The position numbers and the translations under genes were made by a program. The notes below the pieces were generated by a model, which searched no databases, was not told the DNA's origin, and saw only the letters and a list, made by a program, of their open reading frames with translations. A stretch of DNA of 64,000 nucleotides from Sphaerosporella brunnea (Eukaryota; Ascomycota; Pezizomycetes; Pezizales; Pyronemataceae): contig VXIS01000001.1 of assembly GCA_008704415.1 (NCBI GenBank), forward strand, positions 186,001 to 250,000. Direction: 5' to 3'. Positions 44,214 through 55,770 of the stretch are shown here, one piece after another (the stretch's first letter is position 1; each line of letters opens with the position of its first letter).

Positions 44214-47200
44214 ATGTTCCTCTCGAACACACTTGCGCTGTTCCGGCCGCCGGTACATCATTATACTTCTCCCAATTCACATGTGCATGTAGAAGACGAG
44301 GAGGAGCTCGAGGAAGCAGAAGAAGAAGAAGAAGAAGAACAGGAACAAGAAAAAGAAGAAGCTAAAAAAGCTGAACGAGAGCCAGAGCCAGTGGGATCGG
44401 ACAGCTCAAGTACTGCCACACCCGCATCGAGTACTCGGACTGATAAGCGGAGGACCCGTCGTCCTCTGTCCTCTCTCCTTTCACCACCATCACTCCCTCC
44501 ACCTCCACAGCAACCACACCCCCCCGCAAGAACTGCTGAGCCACCACCGCCGCCACCGCCGCCGTGTCCCCGTGCTGCTGGTGTTGCGTCCGGATCCGAT
44601 AAGCACCGAGTCCCCAGTTCAAAAACACCACCAGCAACACCACCGCAACCACATTCTCCACCATCCTCCGCAGGGGCAGCTTCCAATTCGACAAGCACTT
44701 CATATTTTCCTCCGGCACTATCATTACTAGTAGGGGCACAATTATCGGTAAAGAAGACTCAAGAGGGGCCACCCGCTGCTCCGCACAATTTACGAGTCTT
44801 CTCACGACAATTCGGTTGGAACCCGCTGTTCTTTCCGGCACCACCATTGTCACGAGGAGACGCATCACTTCTCACTAAGATGCTAAAGGATGAGTCCAAT
44901 CGACGAAGAGCAGTTTCACCGATAACCATCCCAGCTGGCATTAACACCAGCAGCAGTAACAACACCCCCACTAGGACCAAGCGCAACATTTTTTCTTACC
45001 TTTCAACTTCTGCTGGTCAGAAGTGGCTCGATGATTTGGAGAAGGAGGCCCTCGCGAAAAAGAGGGCGAAGCAGCAACAGGAAGAGAAGGATGCCGCAAT
45101 TGTGAGCGAGGTCGCCAGTCACGATTTGTCACTCGGTGAGAATGCTGGTGGGCGGGAATCGCGGACTGGGGCGACCGAGACTCTGGGAGGATCGGCAGTG
45201 GAGGACAAGGGTCAGGTGGCGGTGGTGGTGGGGGGAAACAATTCGGAACACGTACGAAGCGCCAGCGTCGAACACGTTGACACGGGTGTTTGGAATGGAG
45301 ATGTGACGGGCCAATCACCATCGAGCCACCTCAGAGGTGCAGATGCAGATCCCTCACGTGAAGGTGTGAGGGGCATTGGTGACGGAGACGTGTCTATCGG
45401 TGAGGGTAAGGATACCTTGCATATACTTGCAGTCCTATCCCGTTGAGATTTTATATTCTTCTTCTCATCGTCCATCTCGTTGCTGACAGTGTCCTTTCAA
45501 GCAGCAGCAGCGGCAGCAGCAGCGGACGCCACTGACCAAAACAACACTCGTATACGATCCAAGCTTTCTCTCAAGGATCAATTGAAGTTTAAGGAAAGCT
45601 TCGACCAGCTTCTGCAGGACATCAAACTCGGCTCGAAGACTTCCGAGATGGGTCTCGGACGCTTGGAGTTTGGGTATCCCTTCAAACTCGTGAGTGATTT
45701 TTTTATTTTATTTCCGCATTTACATACGTCGTTCCTCATCTCATCGTGCCTCGCATGAAAGGCTGAAGCGAGGCTGGGATTCATTGGTTCCTGCTCGTTG
45801 TTTTGTTTTCATCCGCCAATCTAACGTACATGATTTTTGCTGTAGGCCCCCCGCGGCGGAATAAAGCTCGCCGACCTAAGGCCGCAGGACACCGCCCCCG
45901 CACAGCCAGCTGTTCAAGCCCCCGCCTCTGCGCGTTCTGGACCAACGTTCAGCGAGAATGGCATCATCCCCCAATCCAACGCCCCACAAGCCCGCGTTGT
46001 CTTGATAACGGATGCGGCACAAAATCCGGCCGATCTGGACGAGCGGGCACTCCCGTCCGGCTCTAGTGTTGTCCTGATCATCGATCAGGATTTCCAGATC
46101 GACTTCCGGGCTCCAAGTCGGGCTAGCAATGCCCCCGAGGCCGTCACCGCCCCATCCAAACCAAGGTACGATGCCTCCCTCCTCCTAGCATTGGCGTACC
46201 CACTAACACCCACTAGACGCACCAACCCCCTCCGAGACACAGTCCGCCTTCGATGGCGTGTGTTCCACCCCGAGTACACAGAAAAGAGCGAGTTCTCGTT
46301 CGAGACATCACGTGCCTCGGCTTCCGATATCAAGCGCAAGCTTGATGATGCTTTTGCCGAGCTCAAGACTAAGCGGATTCGTGATGACGATGTCGAGGGC
46401 CCCGTCTTTGAGGAGAAGGAGGCTTCCGTTTCGGAGGAGGATGAAGAGGTGAAGGCTGATCAGCAATCTGTCGTCGTCTATGAAGACTCCATGATTGAGG
46501 TGGATGATGCTTCATCAATTGCTCCCTCTGAAGTCACCCTCGAGAACCCAGTCGTCCATTATCCTGCCGCTCGGTCGGAGGCCACTCTTTCAGATCCAGT
46601 CGTCTATCATCCTGCCGCTCGGTCGGAGGCCACTCTTCCGGATCCAGTCATCTACCATTCCGCCGATGATGCAGCTGTGCCTTCTTCGGTAACCCTCGAG
46701 GACCCTATTGTTGAGCACCCCGTGGAGGAGGCTTCGCTCGTTCTCGAGGATCCTATCGTTGCCGATCTTGCCCCATCCAGCGCTGCGTCTGGGGTCACCC
46801 TCGAGGACCCGGTCATTTTCCATCCTACCATCGAGTCTGTTGAGCAGGCCCAGCCTGTTGAGGAATACGTCCCGGTTCCTGAGACTATTATCTCTGTTCC
46901 TATCCCTATCGCCGTCGAGGAAGAGGAGGAGCCTGGCAGTGTTGAGGAGCCAGTGGCTGAGGTTACTGCCATTGAGCAGATCATTGCCAATGAGGAGCCC
47001 ATCTCTGTCGAGGAGCTGGTTGCCGTCGAGACTCCCGTCTTCGTCATCGAGGAGCCTACCGTCACTGAGGAGCCGGAGGTTGCCATCGGGGCATCTACCG
47101 TTGTCGAGGAGGTTGTCCCCGTTGAGGAGCCTGCGGCCATTGAGGAGCCGGAGGTTGTCATCGAGGCATCTACCGTTGTCGAGGAGGTAGTCCCCGTTGA

Positions 47201-49586
47201 GGAGCCTGCCGCCATTGAGGAGTCGGAGGTTGCCATTAAGGCACCCACTGCCGTTGAGGAGCCCGTCACCATCGAAGAGCCGACCATCACTGAGGAGCCG
47301 GAGGTTGTCATCCAGGCATCTACCGTTGTCGAGGAGGTTGTCCCCGTTGAGGAGCCTGCCGCCATTGAAGAGTCGGAGGTTGCCATTAAGGCACCCACTG
47401 CCGTTGAGGAGCTCGTCACCATCGAAGAGCCGACCGTTGTCTCTGAGGTTGTCGCCGTCGTTGAGCCCACCACCGTCGAGGGTGTTGTCTCTGAGGTTGA
47501 GGAGGCTGCAGATGTTCCTTCATCCCCCATCACCGAGGAGCTTCCTTCGCCTCCCGCTCGTTGCATGTCGCCTATTCCCTTGGAGTTCACTCCCGAAGAG
47601 GAATCCGATATCAAGGAGGCTATTGTGGTGGCCATGGGCGAGCCATTCCTCGAGCAGCCTCAAGTCGAGGTTGTCGAGGTTGTCGAGGCCGAGGTCATTG
47701 ACCTGTCGACGCTTCCCGCGCTCCCCGAGTCGCCTGCTCTCGAGCCGACTGCCGGTGAGGACATCGAGGAGATTGCTGATATCCAGATCATCGACTCCGA
47801 GGTTGAGGAAGTCATGCCCGTTGGCCAGGCCCCATCCACCGAGATGATCCGCCAGCCTTCGCCGCCTCCGTCTACCCCTAGTACTCCAGTCAATGGCACG
47901 ATCAGGATCGTTCCTTTCATGCCCATTACTCCTCCCGAGACTCCTCTCGGCTTCAAATATGGTGGACGTGAGCGTATCTACGAGTTCAACGGACCCCTTC
48001 CCCTTTTCGTGACCCAGCCCAACCCGCCTTCGTCTTCGTCCATTCTGGACTCTCCAATCTTCTACCGAGGCAAGGATAGGCAGATTGAGGACTCCCCGTC
48101 CCACTACTTCGTCCAGGGCCCGCCGTCTCCCGTGTCCTCTTCTCACTCAATCTTGGACTCGCCGATTTCTTCGCGCAGACGCAGGATTGGAGAAACCATA
48201 AAAGAGGAGGCGGAGGAGGAGGAAGATGCCAAGGATGCCCCCCCGGCCATTGTCACCTCGGAGGACGAGGATAGCGATGTGGAGGAGATCATTCGGTCTC
48301 CCCGTGTCGACAGCTACCCCTCGCCGCCGGCTTCGCCCATCGAGTCCAGCAAGGGCAAGGAGCTCGCTCGTGTTCCTTCCTTCACTATCATCTACTCGCC
48401 TTCCCCTGCTCCTTCAATCCACGATGCTCACATGAGCGAGGATGAGGATGGTGGTGTTCCCCTCATTCGGGGTGCATCTCCCGCCTTTGACGCGCCGGCT
48501 TCCTCCAAGGGCAAGGAAAAGGAAGAGATCCCCCGCAGCCTCCCATCTCTTGCGATGGAGCAAGAGGAGGAACGTGAAGAGGAGTACCACGAGAAGCCAA
48601 CCCGCCCAGTCCTCACCTATGGCAATGGCTGGGCTACCGCCGACGATATCTTCCTGAGCCATCCGGAGCAGTACACGTACACTTACCAGTACGAGCCGAA
48701 GCGGCCGGATACCCCGTCTTCATACACCTGTTCCTTGAACAGGCGCTGGTCGGGAATGTCGCGGATGAGCTATCAAACCGGCATCACCACTCCTCCTACC
48801 TCCCGGCCTGGTAGTGCACTCGGTAACCCCAAGCTGCTTGGCTGGACCGACAACGAGTCCTCGCAGGTGCTCCGACGCAGCGACTCCTTCGCCAGTTCCA
48901 TCCGCCGCGAACGTTTCCGCGAATCCAGCACCGCCCGGAAACCACTCCTTGAAACCACTGAGGCCGACCGTCGTCCCGTTCTGCGTTGGAGCACGAGCAT
49001 GCCGCTCATCCGTGAGCAGTGGTCTATCCAATCCCCGCTGGTCCTCCCCCCGCGCCAAGACCATAACTGGCTCGCCAACGATGATGATATCGAGGAATAC
49101 GATGTCGAGGTGCCCGGCAAGATCCAGATCCTGATGGCCTCCCGTGGTGTGATCGTTACCCCGCCTCATGTCGAACGTCGACGAAGAGTCCGCACTCGCC
49201 CCACCCTGGAGTCGGGTCCCCACCGCCGCAAGATCAAATCGTTGGTCATTTATGAACCTGACGATCAGCTGGAGGGAATCAGCACTCTCTTTGCTGACCT
49301 TGAGCAACTCGCGAACGTCCGGAGTGAGGTCAACGAGGCGGAGCGGGTCGTCGAGCTCGTCGATGAGGTGGCTCCGGTCAAGACTCACGCGCCATCGATC
49401 AAAAGTAAGGCTCAGGCGCCATCGGTCAAGGAGCCCACGCCATCGGTGGAAGCACCCAAGGAGAAGGAGAGGAAGCGGGATGTGTTCAAACGGCTCAAGA
49501 CCAAGGCTTCCGCGATGAAGGAGAAGGTCAAGAGCAAGGTGCACGCGCACTCTTCTAAGAGGAAGGGAAAGGAAGTGGCTGCTTAA
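44214..49586 (+). CDS. Large acidic repeat protein of unknown function
   Basis: Exons 44214-45405, 45490-45689, 45846-46165 and 46217-49586 give 1693 residues. The last intron (46166-46216, 51 bp, branch CACTAAC) is a multiple of three without stops, so it would also read through. The N-terminus has Glu-rich and polyproline stretches, then RVFSRQFGWNPLFFPAPPL and NIFSYLSTSAGQKWLDDLEK. The middle has KLSLKDQLKFKESFDQLLQD and VRLRWRVFHPEY, perhaps the only folded parts. From about residue 560 it becomes Val/Glu/Pro-rich with tandem repeats, followed by long Ser/Pro segments with SILDSPI motifs, and a basic C-terminus (KLKTKASAMKEKVKSK-like). No signal peptide or membrane segment. I do not recognise the family. 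It could be a cytoskeletal, septal or nuclear scaffold; this is a guess from composition. Confidence 0.75.
46547..46690 (+). repeat. 48-bp coding repeats (DPVVYHPAARSEATL type)
   Basis: About three imperfect 48-bp units encode NPVVHYPAARSEATLS, DPVVYHPAARSEATLP and a decayed DPVIYHSADD copy, inside the last exon of the acidic repeat protein gene. Confidence 0.8.
47076..47450 (+). repeat. 75-bp coding tandem repeat, five units
   Basis: Five consecutive 25-codon units, two alternating types: EVVIEASTVVEEVVPVEEP-like and EVAIKAPTAVEEPVTIEEP-like (each followed by a shorter AAIEEP or TITEEP part). The order is A-A-B-A-B, so the last four units look like a duplicated 150-bp A-B block. Frame is kept throughout. 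Confidence 0.9.
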
Positions 49587-50685
49587 GCTAGACTGATGGG
49601 TTCTCTCTCTGTTCCTTTGTTTTGTTTTTGATTTTGATTTCTTTTTGATTTGAGCGTAGCGTAAGGGGTAGAGGCGTTTTTTTGGAGTTATTTCCTTTTC
49701 ATCTTTTTTGACTTTGAGCGAAGCATTTTGGGAATTTTTTTGCATTGAGCATTGGGACAGCACATCAGCATTATCATCATCACGAGTTACGACGATCTTT
49801 ACGAATACTTTTTTTCCCCTATTTTCTTTTGTTTATGGCATTTACCACTACTCACTGCGTCCGCTTTTGCGTTTTGGGGGATTTGGAAAGACAGACAGAT
49901 TGCCATTCTTTTGGAGACGGGTTCAGACTGAGATTTTTCATTCATTCATTTGGTGAGGGGAGGTGAGAGGTGTTAAATTGTATGTATGTAGCTTTGGGGA
50001 CGAGAAGTTGAGGCAGTGGAGTGCAATGGAGTGAGCTTGAGGGGTTTGAGAGTTGAAGGTGATGAGCCGTGATTTGATGATGTCAATGTCTCCAACCAAG
50101 CAAGTGTTACGTCCGCGGACATTAAGTTGACAGAGAGGAGAAGCACACCCTTATGTATTTTACATGCTCACTTCAGCCCAGATTTTTTTTTTTTGATTTT
50201 TTTTTTGATTTTTGCAAAAGCACAACATTCATTCCTTCCCCTCCTTCTATCTCCAAAAGCCTATCGTACAATACCACAAAAAAAAGAAAAAAGTCATCAG
50301 AACGAAGCGCGTTTTTGGGGAAGTCAGAGGACATTCTATCGCATCATCGTTCGGAGCTTGGTGGTCGTGGTTCGTGTGGGGGATCAGTTCATCATAGAAG
50401 AAGGGGGAGGACATTAACCGACCCAACAAATACCAATGATACAGGAAGAAGAACACTGGGGGGGGGGGGGGGCGATACACGACAAAGAACGAAAAAAAAA
50501 CAAAAACAGAAAAACAGAAGAAAACCCCGAAAATAACACAATGAAAAATCATATCTATACACCCGATGTTGTTGCCTTGCCTATTTTCTCCAACTCCTCC
50601 ACCATCCATCCTTCTCATGATACAACTTTTGGGGGGGTTTTTTTTTCTTACACACACGCTGCAATGCCATAGCTACCGACTCTCC
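49587..50685. other. Convergent 3' flanks
   Basis: Region between two genes transcribed towards each other. T-rich after 49600 and A-rich before 50560, with a G-run at about 50458-50472. These are probably the two 3' UTRs and polyadenylation regions. Confidence 0.5.
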
Positions 50686-51656
50686 TTACGAAGACGACCC
50701 CTCCGCGCCAGCCTCACGCTGGCGGTTCTCCCACATCTCCTTGCGCTCCTCCGGGGGAACTGAGAAGTCGATGCGGATCTGGCGGCCGTAGAGCTGGGTG
50801 CCCTCGAGCTGCTGGCGGGCCTTGACGGCGGAGGCGACGTCGGTGAAGTCAGCGTGGACGAAGCCGCGGGGCTGTCCAGTGCGGCGGTCCATAGCGACGC
50901 GCACGTCGACGCAACCGACAACATCCTTGAACAACTCGTTCAAGTCGTCGTCGGTGGTGTTGAACGACAAGTTGCCGATGAACAGCGTCTTCGACTCCGG
51001 GTTGTTCTTGATCCGCATATCCTGGCGGTTCACGTACTGACAGTTGAGGCGGCGGCCGTGGAAGGGCGCCTGGTGCATCGCCTCAATGGCCTCGGCTGCC
51101 TGGGCGAGGGTACCGAACTCGACGTAGGCGAATCTATAGATTATCATTAGCCTCCTACTTGGGAAAAGGGAAAGAAAAAAAATCTTACCCCCGAGGAATG
51201 CCAGTGTCATTAGTCCTGGGAATGCGGATACCACGGATCTCGCCAAACTCCTGGAACTTCTCCTCGAGATCCTTGATGGTAATCTCGTACTTGAGGTTGC
51301 CGACGTAGATCACCTTGGTCGGCGGCAGGTTCTTGTGGGGCGGCTGCATCGCCATCCCGTCCTGATCCCGATCCTGCCGCTCACCGCCAGTTCGGTAAAC
51401 CGGGATGCGGTCTCCACCGCTTGCTGCGCCCTCACCCTCCGATCCCTCCAGTGAGTACCATCGCTGCTGGAACACGCGAAGCTCAGCGAGCGTATGCGGG
51501 CGGGTGGCGCGGGTGAGGCCAAGCACGAGGCTGGGGCCAGCGGGCGAGCGGCTTGCCGCGGTCGTCAATCGGCGAAGAGCAAACCTGCAACCGTCAGCAC
51601 CTAGCAAAGCAAAACAGATATCGCCGCGACGCGGGAACGGGGGAATATGCGCACAT
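50686..51656 (-). CDS. Two-RRM RNA-binding protein, probably mitochondrial
   Basis: Model: exon 1 51655-51656 (AT), exon 2 51189-51584, exon 3 50686-51133; 281 residues. RRM1 has VIYVGNL (RNP2) and, across the second intron, GFAYVEF (RNP1). RRM2 has LFIGNLSF and RGFVHADF. The frame of exon 2 has no usable ATG before the RRMs. Splicing AT|GTGCGC...TTGCAG|G (70-bp intron, branch TGCTGAC) creates ATG-TTT-GCT, giving MFALRRLTTAASRS. That is a basic, acid-free presequence ending in RWY-S, a good mitochondrial processing site. A start at the internal Met near residue 80 (MAMQPPHKN) remains possible. The role is likely organellar RNA processing or stability, inferred from targeting. Confidence 0.82.
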
Positions 51657-54142
51657 CGTGAGAAATTTAGGAGCGGTGGTGATAGGTAGCGGTGATTGGT
51701 GATGGGTGGTGGTGGTGGTAGTGGTGGTGGTGGTGGTGGGGAGTTTGGAGGTAAAAGAAGTGGAGGTTACCAAAATTCTTTTTGTGCGAGAAATTTTGAA
51801 TCGCGGCGACGAAGGGGGTTTAGCGTCTTGGCATTTTTTTTTTCAGTCGAGTGAGGACTTGTGCAAATCCCTGCAGGAGGTTTGCCGTGAGCCCGAAAAA
51901 GACGACCCTTCACCCGGAAAAAACAAAAAAAAAAAGATCTAGTCAAGCTTAGAACTGTGGCGCTTTGTCGTTGGGTATCTCAGGGGAAAAGCAAAGTCAG
52001 TCAAGGTGGGTTTGAATTGGGAATATCAATAAGACAATGCACACAGCTAGTCTCGAGCCACATCTTGTATGTATTGAAACAATTCATCAGGGAGGTACTC
52101 TGTTGTTACTTAATCTAGCAGACCTCAATGTGCAAGACAAGCACTGTCTTTTATAGCAACAAAATAGAGCATTCTAGACCTGGAGTCAACTTGACTTGGC
52201 GTGAGTGACAGTCTATGAAAGAGACGACATCTCTCGCAAACAATCGCCTTAGTTGTATCTAGTAGTATTATCTACTACTATATAGAGCAAAGGCGGAAAA
52301 AACATTGTGGCTAAACATGGTGGCTAAACACGGAAAACCCAGGGGCTGAGTGATTAGCTGTGATTGTGGAGCGGAGCCCTGGAGGAGCTTTAGCGACGAC
52401 ACTGAATGAAAGCAACTGCGCCGTGTTTCACATACGCCCTGACTGCAATGTACTCAGTACATATGACTTTACATTAAGTGGCGCGGTACTAATGACTGCA
52501 CGCCGTGTGGTCGCCACACGGCTGTTGTACTTGTAGATATTATACACCGGGATTGTACGATTTAACCCAATTCATGAGCATCTACTCGATGATTCTTTAA
52601 GTCGGAGCCAACAAACTATACTCTATAAAAAAGTGATAGCCCTAAGTCTTGAGGATCTTGTTTTTTCCATTCACTACTCTAGATTGGATTGCTATCCTAA
52701 TAACAGGGACCTTGCTCCCCGTGCGAATAGCTCGTAAGAGCCCACAGACCGTGATATTGATGACCAGAGTAACGTCTTTAAACTTGAATCCAGAGCCCTA
52801 AGTTCGTCCGGCTTCCTAGCTTGGAACTTGTTAGAATGGTAAGATGAGAGTTGAGAGGTGTACATACGTGTTTTCACTGCTTGGATACCCCACCCATCCT
52901 CGTCGAAGTGGAAATCGGCGACAACAAACTGCCAAAGCGATGAAACAGACCCTACTGGGGCTCGGATCTTGGGAGCTGTTAGTTCAATCAAAGGTAAAAT
53001 TCCTGGCATAGAGGGATGAAGAATACCTTTCGCTTTCCTGAACCATGCGTCCGCTCTCGGGCCTGTCATCGAAATTTTCGTTGAACTTGTCGAGGCGGAC
53101 TGAAAAACTGGTACTAGACGGAGGCGACACTAATGTGGAGGGGATTATGTGGGCGCTCAGCAGGATCGTGAGCCATGGGGAAAAGATGCATGCTAGCGTG
53201 ATCAAGGACGGGCTCCTTCCGTCCTCGGTCAGTGGAAGTTTTCAAGTTGAAGTGGCGGGGAGTTGTGCAAGCTTGGCCCCTCGAGTGGGCCGTCCTCGGG
53301 GGTGTTCCAAGACTCGCGCTCCATGTGTGATAGTGACTTTGGTGGGTGATGCGGGCGCATTTGCCAGCCAGCAAGTCTGACAGAATGTTTTGCATGCCAG
53401 AAGAAACCAGAATCCATAGATGCCCCGTTCGACACGTTCCAGAAGACCAGCGCAGTAGTATAATAAACGGGGACTAACACCCGCCCAGTTCCCCCAGCAA
53501 AAAGCTCATGGGAGCCCACGGACCGTACAATTTGCTCCCAGGAAGCGTTTCCAACTTTTCTGTCGTGATGCGATCGCCCCGTCGCGCTCCGTTCCCCGTC
53601 AGGGCGCCCTGACCCGTGCACAGCACTAGAACCATACAGTAGTGGGTCAGACCGTATGCGACAGGAAGATCATGGTTGCGGAAGGAAGAATATCAGTTGC
53701 CTGGTGCATGGCAGACTCACTGCTGAGCATCCGCTTTGTCGTTTGCATCTGGAGATAACAATAATTGACTGCTCCGGGGGTGTGTAGGCTGACTGCAATG
53801 GTCCGTGGAACGGTGAGGCAGCACGGAGTGCTGCGGGTATATTGGGGCGTACTCAACACCGCGGGTGGTGGGTGACGCTCACCTGTCAGTGAGGCCCGAA
53901 TACTGCTTTTCCGAGACCCAAAATTCGTGGAGCTGATGGCCGGGCCACTGGCGGATGGCTAACATCAGTATTCCACACAGCTTTCATTGTGTTATCGAAA
54001 ATTGCCCAGCAAGCCTCCTTGTAAAGAGCCACAGCGCAGAGTGGCAGCGGACCTTTTTGAGGCAGCCTGCGCCGCGTTGGCGGTGCGAGGCTGGGCACTA
54101 GAGGCCCATCGAACTGAGAAAACGATTTCTCCACAGATTCTC
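51657..54142. other. Interval with possible decayed duplicate genes
   Basis: Minus-strand frames at 52692-53069 and 53229-53621 share a related segment (SISRSVGSYELFARG and QIVRSVGSHELFAGG), which suggests an old duplication. A minus-strand frame at 52984-53205 starts with a possible signal peptide. I could not build a spliced model that keeps these in one frame, so no gene is called. A 9-bp perfect stem with a 3-nt loop (GCCGTGTGG-TCG-CCACACGGC) lies at 52502-52522. Confidence 0.35.
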
Positions 54143-54886
54143 GGGTTGATGATTGCAATTCCATTGGTGTTCCGAAATCATTGATGATCACTCGCTCGTT
54201 CTTCAGTTTCTCGTCCTCGGCAGTCGAGGCAAAGGTGAATTTTTTGCGGATGCTCTCTCAGGCAGGACCCAGCCGGAAGAGGAGAGGAGAGAGAGGTGGG
54301 TCTCCTCGAGAAACCCTGACCGGAATTGGTGGGGCCTGGGGTTGATGATTGCAATTCCATTGGTGTTCCGAAATCATTGATGATCACTCGCTCGTTCTTC
54401 AGTTTCTCGTCCTCTGCAGACGAGGCAAAGGTGGATTTCTTGCGAATGCTCTCTCTCTCAGGCAGGACCCAGCCGGGAGGCGCAGCGGTGAGAAGAGGAG
54501 AGAGGAGGTGGGTCTCCTCGAGAAACCATGACCGGAATTGGGGCCTAGGGGTTGATGATTGCAAGCCCCATTGGTGTTCCGAAATCATTGATGATGACAC
54601 GTTCGTTCTTCAGTTTCTCGCCATCGCTAGTCGAGATAAAGGTGAATTTCTTGCGGAGGCTCTCGCCGCCAGGCAAACCGTGCGCGGTGCACTGCCACAC
54701 ACCGCGGTCCAATTGAGTTGGCATGTTACCCGGGCCGCAAGCAAGTCCCAGGTCGGACTGCATCTGATAGCCAACGACGATGCGACGGAGGAGTTGCTTC
54801 CCCTCGCCGGTCGACAAGCGAAATTGCGGCGAGACAACGCCGCCAGATCTCGTAAACGCCCAGCAACGCATGTGGCCGTTCATCAA
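53886..54886 (-). pseudogene. Unrecognised coding-like region with tandemly duplicated segment (uncertain)
   Basis: The minus-strand frame from 54886 reads FRLSTGEGKQLLRRIVVGYQ, then DRGVWQCTAHGLPGGE and the segment RKKFTF...DGEKLKNERVIINDFGTPM before a stop. Related versions of the last segment recur twice downstream, in frames 54178-54600 and 53886-54191. The conserved reading (EKLKNERVIINDFGTPM kept in all three) suggests it is or was protein-coding. I recognise no domain and cannot place introns or a certain start. It could be one gene with alternative 3' exons, or tandem gene decay. Confidence 0.35.
54143..54670. repeat. Three tandem repeats of about 200 bp
   Basis: Units start with GGGTTGATGATTGCAA at 54143, 54339 and 54549 (spacing 196 and 210 bp). 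Units 1 and 2 are very similar along their full length. Unit 3 keeps the first 120 bp and then continues into unique sequence. All encode KLKNERVIINDFGTPM on the minus strand. Confidence 0.9.
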
Positions 54887-55676
54887 GGTGAAACCATGAA
54901 CGCGTTTAGTGATCTTCTGCTTGATGCATTTTGTGTAAGCAGTTTAGAACCCCGGACGATGCCTGAAGACCATGATTGATGGATGGAACCTACTTTGACG
55001 AAGACATTTTCAATCGAAATCCTATTCCAGACAATCTAAGCGTCAGCAACTGGTTGACTCTCTTCAGGAAGTGGCACACTACACCAGGTCAAGCCCTGAA
55101 CCCGCGAGTGAACCTAGGGAGCATCTCAGAAAACAGCACTGTAGAGAGGGGGTATCTTTACTATTGCCATCAGAGCGTTGCCTGAAAGGAAAAAAGCTGC
55201 GAGAGTTGATGGGGTTGTTGGGAGGGGGGGGGGGGAAGGTGGGAGGGTACCTGGGATGGGGAAGTGCTACGCATTGAGCGTTTGCCCCATCGCCTCGTGT
55301 ACCAGACTTCTCGCCGCTCGCTAGATCACGCCGAATACCTTAGTAGCGGAATAACACAGCGAGCGGCCAGTGGGCAAGGCGATGGCGGGTAGTGGATGGT
55401 AGCGATGATGATGGGTGGTTAACAAGGAAAGAGGTAGGGAGAAAGATGCCAAGTGCGCCATAGAAATAGTTCCCAGGGGTGGATTAAGTGATGCATCTTC
55501 CGCCTCTTAAAATAGATATTCCGTTTTCACCAATGAACTTCTTGAACTCCATTTTGCTACGACCTCGCTTTTGCGATTTCATAGACAGTCACTACTCAAG
55601 CCACTCGGTTGTGGCGCAACGCAGGCCAGGTGATGCACCTGCGTTCTTCACGTTTGAAAGTTCTCAATGTAAATTT
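54671..55676. other. Intergenic, no gene recognised
   Basis: Short frames at 54976-55185 and 55071-55277 show no domain. A G-rich run lies near 55222-55245. Confidence 0.35.
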
Positions 55677-55770
55677 CAGTGTTCTCAATCGCCTGCCCAG
55701 AAAGCCCTGGCTGCAGGGCTGGCTTTTTAATCAGCCGCCCGGGCTGACTGGCTGCGGGCTGCGTCTTGGT
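55677..55770 (+). repeat. Solo end of a hAT-like element (fragment)
   Basis: Begins CAGTGTTCTCA, the terminus of the hAT MITEs in this window, followed by GC-rich motifs of the same style (GGGCTGGCTTTTTAATCAGC). No matching right end or 8-bp duplication was found, so it is a truncated or diverged relative. Confidence 0.55.

Noticed and set aside
46652..47635. 327-codon minus-strand ORF opposite the acidic repeat protein
   Set aside because: Shadow of the repetitive coding strand; the Ser/Thr/Met-rich composition is the complement of Val/Glu repeats.
52692..53621. Small secreted protein gene on the minus strand
   Set aside because: A possible signal peptide (53205) and a GTATTC/AACAG intron exist, but splicing leads into a different frame from the protein-like segment LWQFVVADFHFDEDGWG. 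No consistent model.
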